Positions 22,562 through 33,683 of a DNA stretch of 64,000 nt are shown piece by piece (position 1 is the first letter of the stretch; every line of letters begins with the position of its first letter). The DNA comes from Henckelia pumila (lineage: Eukaryota; Streptophyta; Magnoliopsida; Lamiales; Gesneriaceae). The notes under the pieces are model-generated. The model saw nothing but the letters and a program-made list of their open reading frames with translations. It was not told where the DNA came from and searched no databases. Made by a program: the position numbers and the translations under genes. Where the stretch lies: the NCBI RefSeq assembly GCF_033568475.1, contig NC_133122.1, positions 144,245,361-144,309,360 of the forward strand, given 5' to 3'.

Positions 22562-24189
22562 TCTCATTTAGAATTGACCATTTGAAATGTAATTACTCAA
22601 AAATGTATTTCTAATCAACTTATTACTTTTTATATACTCCAACAATTCATTTTATTTATAGATTTTTTGTTTACATTTTTTTTCCTTTTGGCGTTAAGTA
22701 GTTGTCAAAACAATTGGAATTAAATGAACATCACCAACTTTGTTTTTTTTTTCTTAGTTGATGCAACTCAAGAACACACAAATCTTTTATGGGACCTCAA
22801 ATTTAGAGAGAATTTGGTATCTAGGCTAACTCCAAATTCAATCTTAAAAAACATAACTATCGTCTATCATTTTAGAAAAATACTAGATGTACATATAAGC
22901 TTACACTTACTTACAATTTCCGTAATTAAATACAAAACTACCGATGATAAAAAAAAATCTCGTTTATCAAGAAAAAATTTGTAATTAATAAGAAAATATG
23001 TAAACAAAGGTGTACATTTAGCATTTTTAATCATTTTATCATGAATTAATATGGCTCTAGGTCTTTTTTTTAGAGTACAAGTACAAGAGTACATCGATAT
23101 TTTTTCTAATTACACAATATAGTGAAATTTTTTGCGCAATCGACGGGACATGATCATTGACTCGAGACTTGCTTATCTCGAGCAAAAAAACTACTAAATC
23201 TACCTAATTAAATAAATTAGAAAGCTAACCCTATTCAACGAGAATCAAACTTGATTGGTATCAGGGCATCAACTTTAGTCATTGGGCTAAGAGCTCATTA
23301 ACTATATGATTCTAGATCTTTTAAGACTTCATCAAATATTATTTCTCATAATATGTTATTTTTATATATTTTTTAAAAAAACCCTTAACCAATTAACCCG
23401 ATAACAAATTGTATAAATGTTATGGCTAAATAATAAAAAAACCGATTAAAAAATTTTACCTTAAATAATTCTCACCCTTAAAATAAAAACAAATACAAAC
23501 AAAAATTAAAAAGTCTACAAAATTAAAATGACCTATTTAAATAAATATATTTATATTATGAATAGGTATCTTCTGAGAAGGTCTCACATATCCAAATCCA
23601 AAGACGGTTCGATCCGATTCATATTTCTAGTAAAATAATAATAATATTTTTGATATAAAATAATAATAATTTTCATGAATCATGTCAAGTACAAAAATGG
23701 GTATCATAAAATTAAATTGACCAACGATGCAATTTCAGAGAAATTTTTTGTTGTGTTATGTAAAACATATCATAGACAAAATATATTATAAATTAAATAT
23801 AGGCAAGCTGGTTAGGTTTACTGTCTAGCCTAATGCCTAGTTTGACACTTCGAGTCCTATATAATGGCTAGTTCGGACACGTATTTTACTCATTATTTAA
23901 TAAATCTCACATAATCAAAACGTTGATAATTTAGATATATATCATTTTCAACCATTTTGTTTTTTTGACAGGATAAAGAAAAAGTTGAAAAATTATTACT
24001 TAATTTAATGTAATAATATAATTTAATATTAAAATATATTTCACGTATTACAATATTAAAATAAAATAATTATATATAATTTTCATAGTTATTTAACTAA
24101 AATTTTATTATTTTATTTAATTAAAAATAGATTTATAAAATAAAATAAATTTAATTATTTATTTTAAGTAGAGATATATATATATATAT
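22562..24189. other. AT-rich spacer with weak repeat traces
   Basis: No gene recognised. Two traces are visible: a possible tRNA-like stretch on the minus strand at about 23305-23240 (TTAGCCCAATGACTAAAG then GTTTGATTCTCG, A- and B-box-like), and a GTCTCACATATCC...GACGGTTCGATCCG stretch near 23580-23620 like a repeat common in some asterid genomes. Neither is firm. The sequence ends in a (TA)n run at 24174-24190. Confidence 0.4.
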
Positions 24190-24211
24190 TTATTTTTTTG
24201 ATGGAAAATGT

Positions 24212-26104
24212 GTGTATGTTATAGATCTAGAATCACGTTTTTCAAAAAGCTGCGCCGCCGTGAATCCTGTGCAGTCAAGCGACCTACCGTTGGAATCGTT
24301 TTCTCAAGGCGAGCCTACTGTCCAAATTTCACCAAATTTGGAGTTGATTAGCACATTCAAATCGACCACTAAATGTATAGTGGCACCGGCTTCCAAATAT
24401 CCCATTCCGTCTGAGTTTCAGGCTATTTTCTTCGGCAATGGTGGTCCAAATTTCAATTCCTCTGGTACGTCTGATCTTTATGTCATGGGAAATCCGTTGG
24501 TGTGTCCAATTTCTCGATCGGAGCTGCTTATCGGAAACGCCCAAATTCAATTTGGGTTGGTGAGTCCGGCGATTGAATTGGGCCGTTTCGCCCCATTGCA
24601 GACCGAGTCTGTATTTTTGACCACCGGTTCCATACTCTCATCATCCTCTCCGGCCGTCAGTGGTTGTCCAGGTGGTGACTCGTGGGTCGACTCGGTCGAG
24701 TCATCGAGTCAGCCCGTTCATGTTGACTCGGCAGTCAACCCTTCGTGTTCTGGTGTTTTTCCTGTTCTGGTGACCATGCCTGATCCTTCGGTGGTGCCTA
24801 GGGTCTCTTTTAGGAATGTTGCGGCCTCTTCGTCTTCAAGTTTGCGGAATTTGAGCTTTGATGGTTTTGAGAACTCGATGATTGACGCTCTTGCTCCGAC
24901 TTTACGTGACGGGATTCCCGATATTCTTTTTCCTGATCAAATTATTTCCTCCTTATCTGAGCCTTTTAAATTTTCTTTGGTTTGGAGGATTTCTGGGAAT
25001 AGGGGTGTCACACAGAACTGTGATATACTAGCTGCGATTTCCCGTATTTGTTTGAAGGGAGCGTATATGGTTAAGTTTCTTCCTCGTGGTTTCATGGTTT
25101 TGAATTTATCTGTGGAGGAGGATTATTTGTTGTTTTGGAGTATTCCTGAGGTGTCTATTCGGTACGTTACGATTCGATTTTCTAAATGGACACCATAATT
25201 TAAATTTGAGGAAGAGTCTTCGGTTGTCCCGGTTTGGGTCAGATTTTTGGATTTACCCCTCCATCTCTATGATAAAAAAATTCTTTACCCGATTGCAAAG
25301 ATCCTAGGTAATCCAGTTAAAATTGATGACATTACTGCTGATGGTTCCCGGGGTTCTTTTGATAGGGTTTGTATTGAGATCGATGTCCTTGTAGATCGCC
25401 CAGGGCATGTTTGGGTGGGATGGGGTGATCATTGTCAGATTATTGAGGTTGTGTATAAGAATGTTCCTCACTTCTGTTCGCATTGCAAGTTGCTGGGACA
25501 TTCTCTTGAGTTTTGCTCTAGGAATGGGCCCTTGGCCCGTAGGAGACGGACTAGGCGTCAGCGTCAGTCCTCCCAGCCTCACCAGGATTCTAGCATGAAT
25601 CCTGAAGTCTCGTCTCAGGTTACTCATCAGGACTTGGTTCCTCCCTCCAGTGTAGTCCCGTCTGTTGCTATTGATGGGTGGACTCTCAAGACGGGTAGAC
25701 AACGACGACGTCAGGATCAGCGTCGTGTTTTGCCCCAGTCTTCGGTGAATCTCTTTGAAGCCCTCCGGGACTTCAAAGATGATGATGTTCTGGATGCTCC
25801 GACAGCTGGTGACAGTCCTTCTTTGGATTCTCAGGTGGTTGTTGTGGATGTCCCTGTCTCGAGAGAGGTGGCGGTTTTGGTTCCGCCACAGACTGAGGTT
25901 TACCCTAACGTTCAGGGTACTGATGCGGGATCTGGTCAGTTGCCATTGGTGGCCCCTCCTCGTACTGAGTTCTCTCCTCTTGTTTTGGACCTTATTCTCA
26001 TTGATCGATCGGAGGTGTTTGAGTGGGAGTTGTTGCGAGTGAAGGCTTTTTCGGAACTTAGGCCTTTGACTTTTTGTGAGAGACTGGATCCCCAGTTGTC
26101 TTAA
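24212..26104 (+). pseudogene. LINE ORF1 (DUF4283 and zinc knuckle), one stop
   Basis: One continuous frame of 630 codons with a single in-frame TAA at 25196-25198, right after the stretch ending IRFSKWTP. Residues about 240-330 form the DUF4283-like domain found in plant L1 ORF1 proteins; after the stop comes VVPVWVRFLDLPLHLYDK, the conserved link. A CX2CX4HX4C zinc knuckle (CSHCKLLGHSLEFC) follows near residue 425. The N-terminal third is Ser/Pro-rich and the C-terminal part is rich in Arg and Val with no fold I recognise. The protein would bind LINE RNA. Apart from the one stop it is strikingly intact. Confidence 0.8.
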
Positions 26105-26461
26105 AAAGCGTTTCATGCACAGAAGGTTGCGCAGAAGAGAAGGCCCCCTACTGTTTGGCCGAACCCTATGTCGCGATGTTCCTTCAAGAAGACTCACAGC
26201 ATGTTGTCTGTTTCTTTGGATAGACCCCCTTGACTATGTGCTGTTGATATTGTTCCGCTGTGGCGGTCTTAGGTGAGCGTTTACTGTAGGCTTCTCCTTG
26301 CCCACTAATGTTTTATTGTGCTTTATGGACTATTATAGTCTTTTATGCTTTATGTTCTGATGTACTTATGTTACCTTTGGAGAGGTCTTGGTATAATCCC
26401 CCTCTCTCTGGTGTTTGTCCTGCTGCTTTGTGTTTATGTAATAAGTGACTATGCCATTTCC

Positions 26462-26464
<3 letters not shown>

Positions 26465-26498
<34 letters not shown>
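26465..26498. repeat. (TA)n microsatellite
   Basis: About 17 TA dinucleotides directly after the LINE 3' end. Confidence 0.95.
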
Positions 26499-26500
<2 letters not shown>

Positions 26501-26503
<3 letters not shown>

Positions 26504-27726
26504 TAAATATAAATATAAAAACTTTTAAAAGCTTAATCTTGTTTGAAGTTTGACCACACTTATCATGTCCTTGGAACGGTGCGTACGATGGGGCCTTAAA
26601 AGAATCAAAATTTAACTCAGTTGTCAGTAAGTAGTTATCTGCAATTTTGTGTTTTTAATTATATATATATATTATATTATATTTTTGGAAATGTATTGGT
26701 TGTCCACGGCTCGACGCCAATCCTTCTCCTCTCATCGTTTTTCTTTCTGCCTCTCTCATGTTTTCCTCTAGTCTAGATCCTGCCGACTTGGGATCTCGAA
26801 GTGGTTTTTAATTCATTCAACTTCAATCTCGAAATCACTTCCCAATCATTATCAATATCAGTCATCGATTGGAAATTGGATTGAGCCATTATCGGTAAGG
26901 ATATGTTTTGTCTCTCATATTCATTTATATATATATGCATGTACTTATTAAGCTTGATTGTTGTTGGCTCGTGAATTCTAGATCATGTATGTTTAATTTC
27001 GTATTTGAATGTGTAAAAGAACACATGGATCTAATTCAATCGGGGAATTCACAATGGATCTACTTTATTCAATTGCAATTGGGGAGTCTGTGAATCAAGA
27101 TGCTGAAAAATTCAGTCTTGAGATCTCTAAAGAATTTTTGAGATATGTATATACAAAAACTTGTCGGTCCGTAACATCAATCAATAAGTCAACATCCGAA
27201 TTCAACTCTTAAACATCTCACTTTTGAACTTTCTTTATGATGTTTCTTATAGGATTTTATTCATGAATTAATTCTCATCCACCAACATGAAAAGCGGTCA
27301 ATAGAAGAATTTGAAATTATGCAGTTAGAATGGAGCACATACAAAATAAAAGAAAAAGAAAAAAAGGGTATTCCTGACAATTCAAGTCAGTGGGAAGAAA
27401 ATGCATATCATGACTCGAACCGGAACCACAGTGTTGTCTAGCTCCAAGAGTCATCGTGGCCCTTCACAAAATACCAGAGAGATGGCGTGGTAGGGTTGGA
27501 GTGCTTCTTACCACCCACAAGGTTCGACACTATATTCTATTAGCTTGTGTATTGAAAATTCTAGAGAAATTTTGATGTCTCGTGATGAAAATAAATTTGG
27601 TAAGACGTATTATATACCAACATTCTATGTTTCGTGGTTGAATATTATTTTCAAGTTTCATTTGTTGGATTAACTGGCTATGAAAACTTTGTTTGTTTGT
27701 TTGTTTTACTTGTAATAATGTGCACT
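26501..27726. other. Unassigned spacer, possible gene fragment
   Basis: Less AT-rich than its surroundings at 26690-26900. A CGGTAAGGATATG splice-donor-like site at 26890 follows a stretch that could be a 5' UTR exon, and at 27050-27170 and 27280-27440 short frames are free of stops for 30-50 codons. I recognise no protein family, so no exon is called. Confidence 0.35.
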
Positions 27727-27731
27727 ATGCA

Positions 27732-29833
27732 TGTAAGGCCCGGGATTATTTAATTTTAATCCGAGAATATTTAATTTGGGAATATTTAGAGTTTAGAATT
27801 AAATTCTAATATTCTTAAATTGAAAAGGATTGAAATTGAATTAAATCGCTTTTCCGGGGACTGAATTGCAAATAGCCAAAAGTTCAGGGACTAAACTGCA
27901 ATTTGGCTAATATTTATCAACACTTATACCTTATTCAGCCAACTTACACGTGAATGAACAGAAAATAAAAGGAAGAACGGCTGAAACCCTCAAAAGTTCA
28001 TTTTTGTCTCTTAAAAAGCTTCGATTTTGTGCGCTCCGGTTGTCAGAAATTCCAGATAAATATATATCTGCGATCACCGCTCCGAGACCGTCGTTTTGGT
28101 ACAAGTTTCATTCATCTTTCTCAGACTTTATTTTTATGTTGAAGATGGAAATTTATGATTTTAAGATATAAGCATTTATGAGCTGTATCGATTACATATT
28201 CGCAGACGTTTCGAAAAAATACTATCGTTCGGATTTTATATGTTTTTATGAAGCAAAATTCGAGCCCTATCATATCTGATTATGATGATTTTCGAGTTAT
28301 GTGTGATGATAAGTTAGAGATAATGAGTTATATGGATTGTTGGATCGATTGTGATATTGTTTGGATTGCCGGTTTTTAGCCGTTATGCCGTCGGTGTGAA
28401 CAATGGCAAGACTTTGATATTGCTGATTGAACAAAGCATGGTTTGAATAGCATCTGATCTTGTTAGTTATTCGATATGTCATTTATCAGCTTTATATCGA
28501 AGTTGCCGAACTCGAGATCTCCATTTCGAACCGAGAAGGAATTGTAGAAGGTTTGAAGTCATTTGATTGATTTCCTTGCAACGAATTCGAGCAGATTTTG
28601 ATATATATTCGTCATGTTATGTTTTTAGATTTGAAGTACTTTCAGACTCGACATCGAAAGGTATAAATGACAGCGAATCCAGATGGGATAGAACACTCGA
28701 AATAGCTATTGTTTCGAGTATTCCCTTGTTAATCACATACTTGGTTGATTATGTATTTTATGTGATTAGATGCTTTGATTGCTTTACATGCTTATGTGAT
28801 TAGTTGTTCAAGATGTTTTATAGCATTAAATGCATACAGAACATGTTGCATTCATCTTGAACTCCAGCCTGAAAAGCACAGAGGGTTGAAAAGCCTAGAG
28901 TGCATATGACGTTTGGAGGGCTGTAGTTGAGTGGCACGGATTGTAAACTTACTTCCAGAGCCAGAAGACTCACTATAGTTGCACCAAAGTCAGAGGAAAT
29001 AAAGTATTTAACTTCACCTCGATTGGGTGAGTTGGTGTTCGTTAAAGATTTTATTTTCTCGGGATCCCAAAAAACTTATATTCGATTGATATCAGCTTGA
29101 TAGCCTCTTTTGCCATATGCATTGCATTCACGTTTATTATCTCGCGCTTTATGTTGTTTATACTGGGATTTTATTCTCACCGGAGGTATCCGGCTATTGC
29201 TTTGTTTTGTATGTGTGCATGGCAATAGGTGGGGCAGGAGCTGGTCAGAAAAGACAGGGATAGCTCGAGATAGAGTCTTAGCATGTGAGGACACGGGTTT
29301 TAGCAGCACGACATGTACTTTGAGTTGATGAACCATGCTAGAAATGATATAAGAACATTGTATATTGTGGTTGAATACATGATAGTTGGTGTATCTTGTG
29401 TATGGAAGCTTATAAGATGTTGTTAGATAGCATGTATCTTATTTGGTAGCTTGTACAAGAGATTATGGTTTTATGTTTCCTCATTGACAGCAAAATGTTG
29501 CAGCAGAATTTTCTGAGTTTGGAGCCCGCTCGATCGGCTGAAGTTCACCGATCGAGCGAGGCCCTTATTTTGCAAGGCAGAGAAATCGAGTTTTGTTGCC
29601 CGCTCGATCGGTAGAAATTCACCGATCGAGCGAGGGCAAGAATTCCCTGGACCGAGAGCTTCTAGTTTGAGCTCGCTCGATCGGCCAACTTTTGCCGATC
29701 GAGCGAGACACTGTAACTTTTAAAATTTTTTTTTTTTTTTTAGCTCTTGGTTATTTAATTCTTTTAAGTACTTGATTAATTGTGAATTATAATAAATTGC
29801 CCTAAGATAAGATTAGCAACCCGGGTCCTCACA
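27732..29833 (+). mobile_element. Solo LTR 2 (Gypsy, Tekay/Del-like), TSD ATGCA
   Basis: Starts TGTAAGGCCCGGGATTATTT and ends AACCCGGGTCCTCACA, with perfect ATGCA duplications at 27727-27731 and 29834-29838; 2102 bp. It shares the CCGGGTCCTCACA end, the GGGACTGAATTGCAAAT stretch and the GGCAATAGGTGGGGCAGG stretch with solo LTR 1, so they are one family. It carries three CGCTCGATCGG palindromes near its 3' end. No internal region or PBS remains. Confidence 0.9.
29530..29706 (+). repeat. Three CTCGATCGG...CCGATCGAG hairpin units
   Basis: Three units in 177 bases: CCCGCTCGATCGG then a 10-14 nt spacer (GCTGAAGTTCA and similar) then CCGATCGAGCGAG. Each has 11-13 nt inverted arms with a short loop and could fold as a stable RNA hairpin. 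The same unit occurs in the LTRs of the Athila-like element at 43677-50386. Confidence 0.9.
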
Positions 29834-29838
29834 ATGCA

Positions 29839-30454
29839 GGTTGTTATTTTTGTTGCATTGTTACTAGCAAAATATTGATGCCTATGTTTTTTGTATTCAT
29901 ATATTCTTTTGTCTAGCTTTGCTAGCTACATTGTATGTATATATATATATATTAAAGTAATTTTCTAAAAGATGATTTCATGTAAAAGTGATGATATACA
30001 ACATTAATTTGTATTATTTGTTAAGGAAGATCCCCTTGGAGTTCAGTGCCATGAAATTTTGATCAACGTCCCGATGTATTCAATAATTGAATAATGCAAA
30101 ACAACATCTTTTCCCCCTTGTTACAAATTTAAATTTGTATTGAATTATTTGAGGGAATTTGATTTTAAATTCAAATTTTAAATCCTTTATATGGATTTGA
30201 CTCAAAATTAATATAAATGATTTTTGTGATTTTTCTGCTTCAATTTCAAAATCTACCATCAAACCCAGTCATTATTAGTTTATATGAAATTTCCCACAAA
30301 TTTAAATTTTTCATCCAATCACAACCTATGAAATTTAGAGTTTACAATTAGTTTTTATATTTATGTTTTCAAAAAATTAGAGTCACTATCATAATTGCAT
30401 TAGTTTTGAAATCATAATTGCATTTGTAAAGTGTTAGCTTATTATGATTAAAAT
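29839..30454. other. AT-rich spacer without a gene
   Basis: Contains a (TA)n stretch near 29940 and several AAATTTAAATTT palindromes at 30120-30310. No gene recognised. Confidence 0.45.
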
Positions 30455-30636
30455 TTTAGGGCTTTTATTTTATTTTTTAAAAAATAAAATAATATCTTAG
30501 GGCTTCCTATCGTCTTTTTAATCTGGTGGGCAATCCAGAATCTTCCTTTTCTTGAAAAAGCGATTACAGACTTCCAGCAAGATAAAACGATGCAATCACT
30601 TATCACCAAGGTATGGCTCTTGATATACATCTGTTT
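30455..30636 (+). repeat. Direct repeat copy 1, possible first exon
   Basis: This 180-bp unit (GGGCTTTTATTTTA through ACTCTTGATATACAT) recurs at 31075-31252 with a modest number of differences, e.g. GGCTTCCTATCGTCTTTTTA is shared exactly. Near its end both copies have ATG-x3-TCACTTATCACCAAG followed by GTATGG or GTACGA, which could be a short first exon with a splice donor. No downstream exon was identified. Confidence 0.6.
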
Positions 30637-30663
30637 ATTGATATTCTTTCTTGATATTCTTGA

Positions 30664-30726
<63 letters not shown>
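30664..30726. repeat. (ATT)n microsatellite
   Basis: About 21 ATT units, adjoining the truncated MITE. A matching (AAT)n tract lies at 63743-63811 beside the related MITE. Confidence 0.95.
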
Positions 30727-30731
30727 CGGGG

Positions 30732-30896
30732 CGGGTTTGGGGATGGGGATATCATCCCCATACCCGCCCAATATGTTTCGAAGATTTTTAAAAATCCATG
30801 AACCCAAACCCGTATCCAAAAATACTCCCCCAAACCCGCCCCGTTTCGGGTTTTCTCCGCAGGTATCCGAATCTGCGTAAAAAATTGTCATCCCTA
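30732..30896 (-). mobile_element. Truncated TAGGGATGRCAA-type MITE
   Basis: On the minus strand it starts TAGGGATGACAATTTTT and runs through CGAAACGGGGCGGGTTTGGG to end in the (ATA)n tract. The family, with its CCCGCGGGTA-like runs, resembles hAT-type MITEs, but the opposite terminus is missing. It is inserted at the same nucleotide of the Copia sequence (TTGCATGGATC) as the copy at 63571. Confidence 0.6.
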
Positions 30897-31066
30897 GATC
30901 CATGCAAGGATTTAACATCACGCAACATGGATTCCTAGTCATATGGTCATTGGCTCCAGTGTCAGTTATCCAGTTCGTATCACGACAAAGAAAAACAATA
31001 CCTGCCATATTAGCAACAACATCAGTTGAGGATTGAAAAGTTTGTCCTCGAATCAGCTTTAATTTC
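30897..31066 (-). pseudogene. Copia protease fragment, minus strand
   Basis: Reading from 31066 down, the frame contains DTNWITDTGANDHMTRN, the Copia aspartic protease signature (W-I-x-D-T/S-G-A-x-x-H-M). Only about 55 codons are present before the MITE interrupts it. A near-identical fragment, interrupted at the same point, lies on the plus strand at 63390-63570. Confidence 0.8.
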
Positions 31067-31074
31067 AAAAAATT

Positions 31075-31252
31075 AAAATTTTTTAGGGGTTTTATTTTAA
31101 AAATAATATAATATCTTAAGGCTTCCTATCGTCTTTTTAATCCGCTGGGCAATCCAGAATCTTCATTTCCTTGAAAAAGCGATTCCAGACTTCCAGCGAG
31201 ATAAAATGATGCTATCTCTTATCACCAAGGTACGACTCTTGATATACATTTG
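31075..31252 (+). repeat. Direct repeat copy 2
   Basis: Second copy of the 30455-30636 unit, same orientation. The two copies flank a 440-bp block of Copia protease, MITE and microsatellite. Confidence 0.6.
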
Positions 31253-31257
31253 AGTAC

Positions 31258-32084
31258 CAAAAGAAAGTATTTCGGTTTTTTCGATTCGGTTTTCGGTTGA
31301 TGAACTAATTTGACTATTTGAGTACTTTCAGGAAAAAAAAACCTTAAATAAGATTGGAGATATCATGGTCCCATAACCAAAACCAAAAGAAAAAGCTTGT
31401 CAGCGTTTATTACCATCTCATATTACATCTCACAATTCACAAAAACCCAAAATTCTAAATTTACATCTCACAAATACCCAAAAATAAAAGTATACAAACT
31501 GAGTTAATAACATTCAATTAATCAACTATAAACAATGAAAGAGTTGCAAAACACCTTCAAAATTTCTTTTCATTGTGTTCTGAAATTCCGATGGACAAGA
31601 AGAAGGGGAGATTAGGGAAGCTAAAAGAGGAAGCTTTCGGGCAGCAGGAACGACGGGTTCAAGGGGTCAAGACTCAAGAGCCGGATCTGGACTCGAAGTC
31701 AAAGATCTGCAGCTGTGGAGGTGCGGCCTGCGATTCAAATTTGAGAATTGAGAATTTAAGATTGAGAATATGATAATTGAGATTGGAGAGGGAGAGATCG
31801 TGGTTTAGGTTTCTACGTTTAAGAAGTAATGAGAATTAGAGAAACACGTTTCTCACTTTACTTTGGTTGAAATACTCATATAAGTATTAAGTCATAAAAA
31901 TAAAAAAAAATAAAAACCCGGTTTTTGGTTCGGTTTGGTTAATCGAAAAAAACCAAACCGAACGAAAACCGAAATTCCAAAAAATCCAAAAACCGAACCA
32001 AATTTTTGATTCGATTTTCGGTTCAAATCGAATTTTTGGTTTCGGCTCTGTTTGGGCAGTTAACTAAACTGTGAACACCCCTAG
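31258..32084. mobile_element. hAT-like element with CCGAACCGAA repeats
   Basis: The right end reads GTGAACACCCCTAG, i.e. CTAGGGGTGTTCAC in reverse, a hAT-like terminus. Inside it are dense repeats of AAACCGAACC and TTCGGTTTTT on both strands (31910-32050), matched by TTCGGTTTTTTCGATTCGGT near 31272. The left terminus is not clean. The frame at 31573-31773 lies in its middle and has no recognised domain. Confidence 0.5.
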
Positions 32085-32138
32085 TTAGCACGTGGGTCAG
32101 CATGTGGTTCAGCAGGAGGGTCAGTAGGTGGGTCAGCA

Positions 32139-33574
32139 TGTAGTAACCCAGAAACCATTTTAAGATAATAATATGTTAAACATGATTAAGGGTTGGTATT
32201 TAACCAATTTCGGAGTGTTATTGGACTTCAGAAGTAAATTTGGGCTTTTTAATTTTGGACCGGATAGTAAGCTCTGATCCTGGATAGTAAGCTCCAATCG
32301 GAACGGAAGCTCCGATCCTGGAACGGAAGTTCCGATCCCCAGCTGCCAGAAATGCTCGATGACTCAGTCGCGAGTTTTGACAAGTGTCGATCATAGAGCA
32401 GATCGGAAGCTCCGATCGTAGATCGGAAGTTCCGATCCTGGCATGGCAGACATGCACGCAATGAGCTGGATCGGAAGCTCCGATTCCGAAATCGGAAGTT
32501 CCGATCCTGGCCGAGAAATTTGGCTATAAATAGGGCCGTTCAGAGTTCATTTTCAATTACGAATTCCCGAGTTTCCTTCTTCAGTTATATAGTGTGAGAT
32601 ATATACTTGAGGGGCCTATCTGTTATAATCGAAGTTCTGGAATAACCAAGTTGTGGTTATAGTCATCCGGGACTAGCGTCTTCAAAGGGCTTACTTCGGA
32701 CGAAGGTATGATTCGGGAATCTATTTAAGTTTTGGGAGTACTTATTAGCTTAGTTAAGGCTTATAGAATTTGTGTAGTGATACGGTGAACTTTTGAATAT
32801 AGGCTTGGAACCTAGGATCTACTTTACTTGAACTAGCCTAGAGGTACGTACACATTGACTGAGATTGCCAGCGAGTATACATGTTTATATGTTGCATTTA
32901 TTTGGCATTATTATATGGCATGATGTATGATTTACCGTTTTCTATACTCATATGTCATGTGCATATACACATTGAGCCTATACCTTGTTATACCTGATTA
33001 TAGAGCCGCTCAGCTCTATACTCGATAGTCTGTCACTGAGAGTACCGCGACGGCGGGGGCATTTATGTCTGTCTACTCTGGTGTACTAGACAAGTGTGGT
33101 TGCACCCAGAGGTTGATCCGTGCGGTGGCAGCACTCATATGGCGCCGGTTCTGAGCATGACTTTTCAGATGATCTTTTACCAGTCATCATGTTGCATGCA
33201 TTATATACATATGTTTACTCATGTCTATGTACTGGGCGTTAGCGCTCACGTCCTAGTTGTTATCTTGGACACCCTATTCCATGGGGCAGGTCGCAGGATG
33301 GACGGAGCTGGTAGTTCAAGGCAGGACTAGGGAGCAGGAGCCTTGAGGATTTTATTATACAACAGGATTCGATATAGCTGTATAATGTTTACTGTTTAAG
33401 ATTTCGGTTTGGTTGTATCACTACAGATTTAAGCCTGGATTATATTGCTAAGCTGATATGTAAATTATGGTTAAGTTTCCGCACGTTTTTACTCTGTTAA
33501 GTATTTTGCTGTATTAAGTTTAATGCATGTTATTAGTTGCCAGTTAGTAGGTGATTCCATGCAGGGTCACTACA
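32139..33574 (+). repeat. 5' LTR of Gypsy B-plus
   Basis: U3 carries the palindrome array (32270-32508) and ends in a TATA box (CTATAAATA, 32524-32532). The rest is a long R/U5 with no coding value; the short minus-strand frames over the array only reflect its repeat unit. Confidence 0.93.
32270..32508 (+). repeat. GATCGGA-N3-TCCGATC array, B-plus 5' LTR
   Basis: Units alternate between AGC and AGT spacers: GGAACGGAAGCTCCGATC, GGAACGGAAGTTCCGATC, GATCGGAAGCTCCGATC, GATCGGAAGTTCCGATC, then a last AGC/AGT pair. The array ends about 20 bases before the TATA box. It is repeated in the 3' LTR at 38263-38501. Confidence 0.9.
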
Positions 33575-33578
33575 TTTT

Positions 33579-33590
33579 TGGTATCAGAGC
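33579..33590 (+). other. Primer-binding site (tRNA-iMet) of Gypsy B-plus
   Basis: TGGTATCAGAGC, an exact match to the plant initiator-methionine tRNA PBS, 4 bases after the 5' LTR. Confidence 0.95.
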
Positions 33591-33683
33591 ATGCATAGAT
33601 TTTGGGATTAGTACTTGGGATTTAGTTTAGTCTTGAGTAATTTTTGCGCATTTGGGATTTTAATGTGCAATTCTTTTCAGGAT

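Larger units (their letters stand above)
24190..26500 (+). mobile_element. L1-type LINE with ORF1 only, (TA)n tail
   Basis: ORF1 (24212-26104) is followed by about 360 bases ending TAATAAGTGACTATGCCATT-TCCC and then a (TA)n tract (26465-26498), which looks like a plant L1 3' end with a simple-repeat tail. No endonuclease, reverse transcriptase or RNase H sequence lies between, so ORF2 is absent. It is either an internally deleted LINE or an ORF1-only derivative moved in trans. TA repeats at both ends hide any TSD. Confidence 0.65.

Noticed and set aside
23240..23305. Possible second SINE
   Set aside because: A- and B-box-like words are weak and no tail, TSD or second copy was seen.
25304..26197. 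297-codon minus-strand frame
   Set aside because: It is the antisense shadow of LINE ORF1; its composition (Arg/Ser/Leu) mirrors the sense codons and no domain is seen.
26700..27440. Possible host gene exons
   Set aside because: Splice-like signals and short open stretches but no recognisable protein; transcript evidence would be needed.
29530..29706. CRISPR-like array
   Set aside because: Three palindromic units with unequal spacers in a plant LTR; no cas genes and no regular direct-repeat spacing.
30448..31068. 206-codon minus-strand frame as a single gene
   Set aside because: It is a fusion of a Copia protease fragment, a MITE and an (ATA)n microsatellite (poly-Ile), not a real protein.
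32218..32461. Arg/Ser-rich 70-80 codon minus-strand frames, repeated in 38211-38454 and 51741-58372
   Set aside because: They arise because the palindrome unit avoids stops in some frames; they recur only where the LTR recurs and lack any domain.
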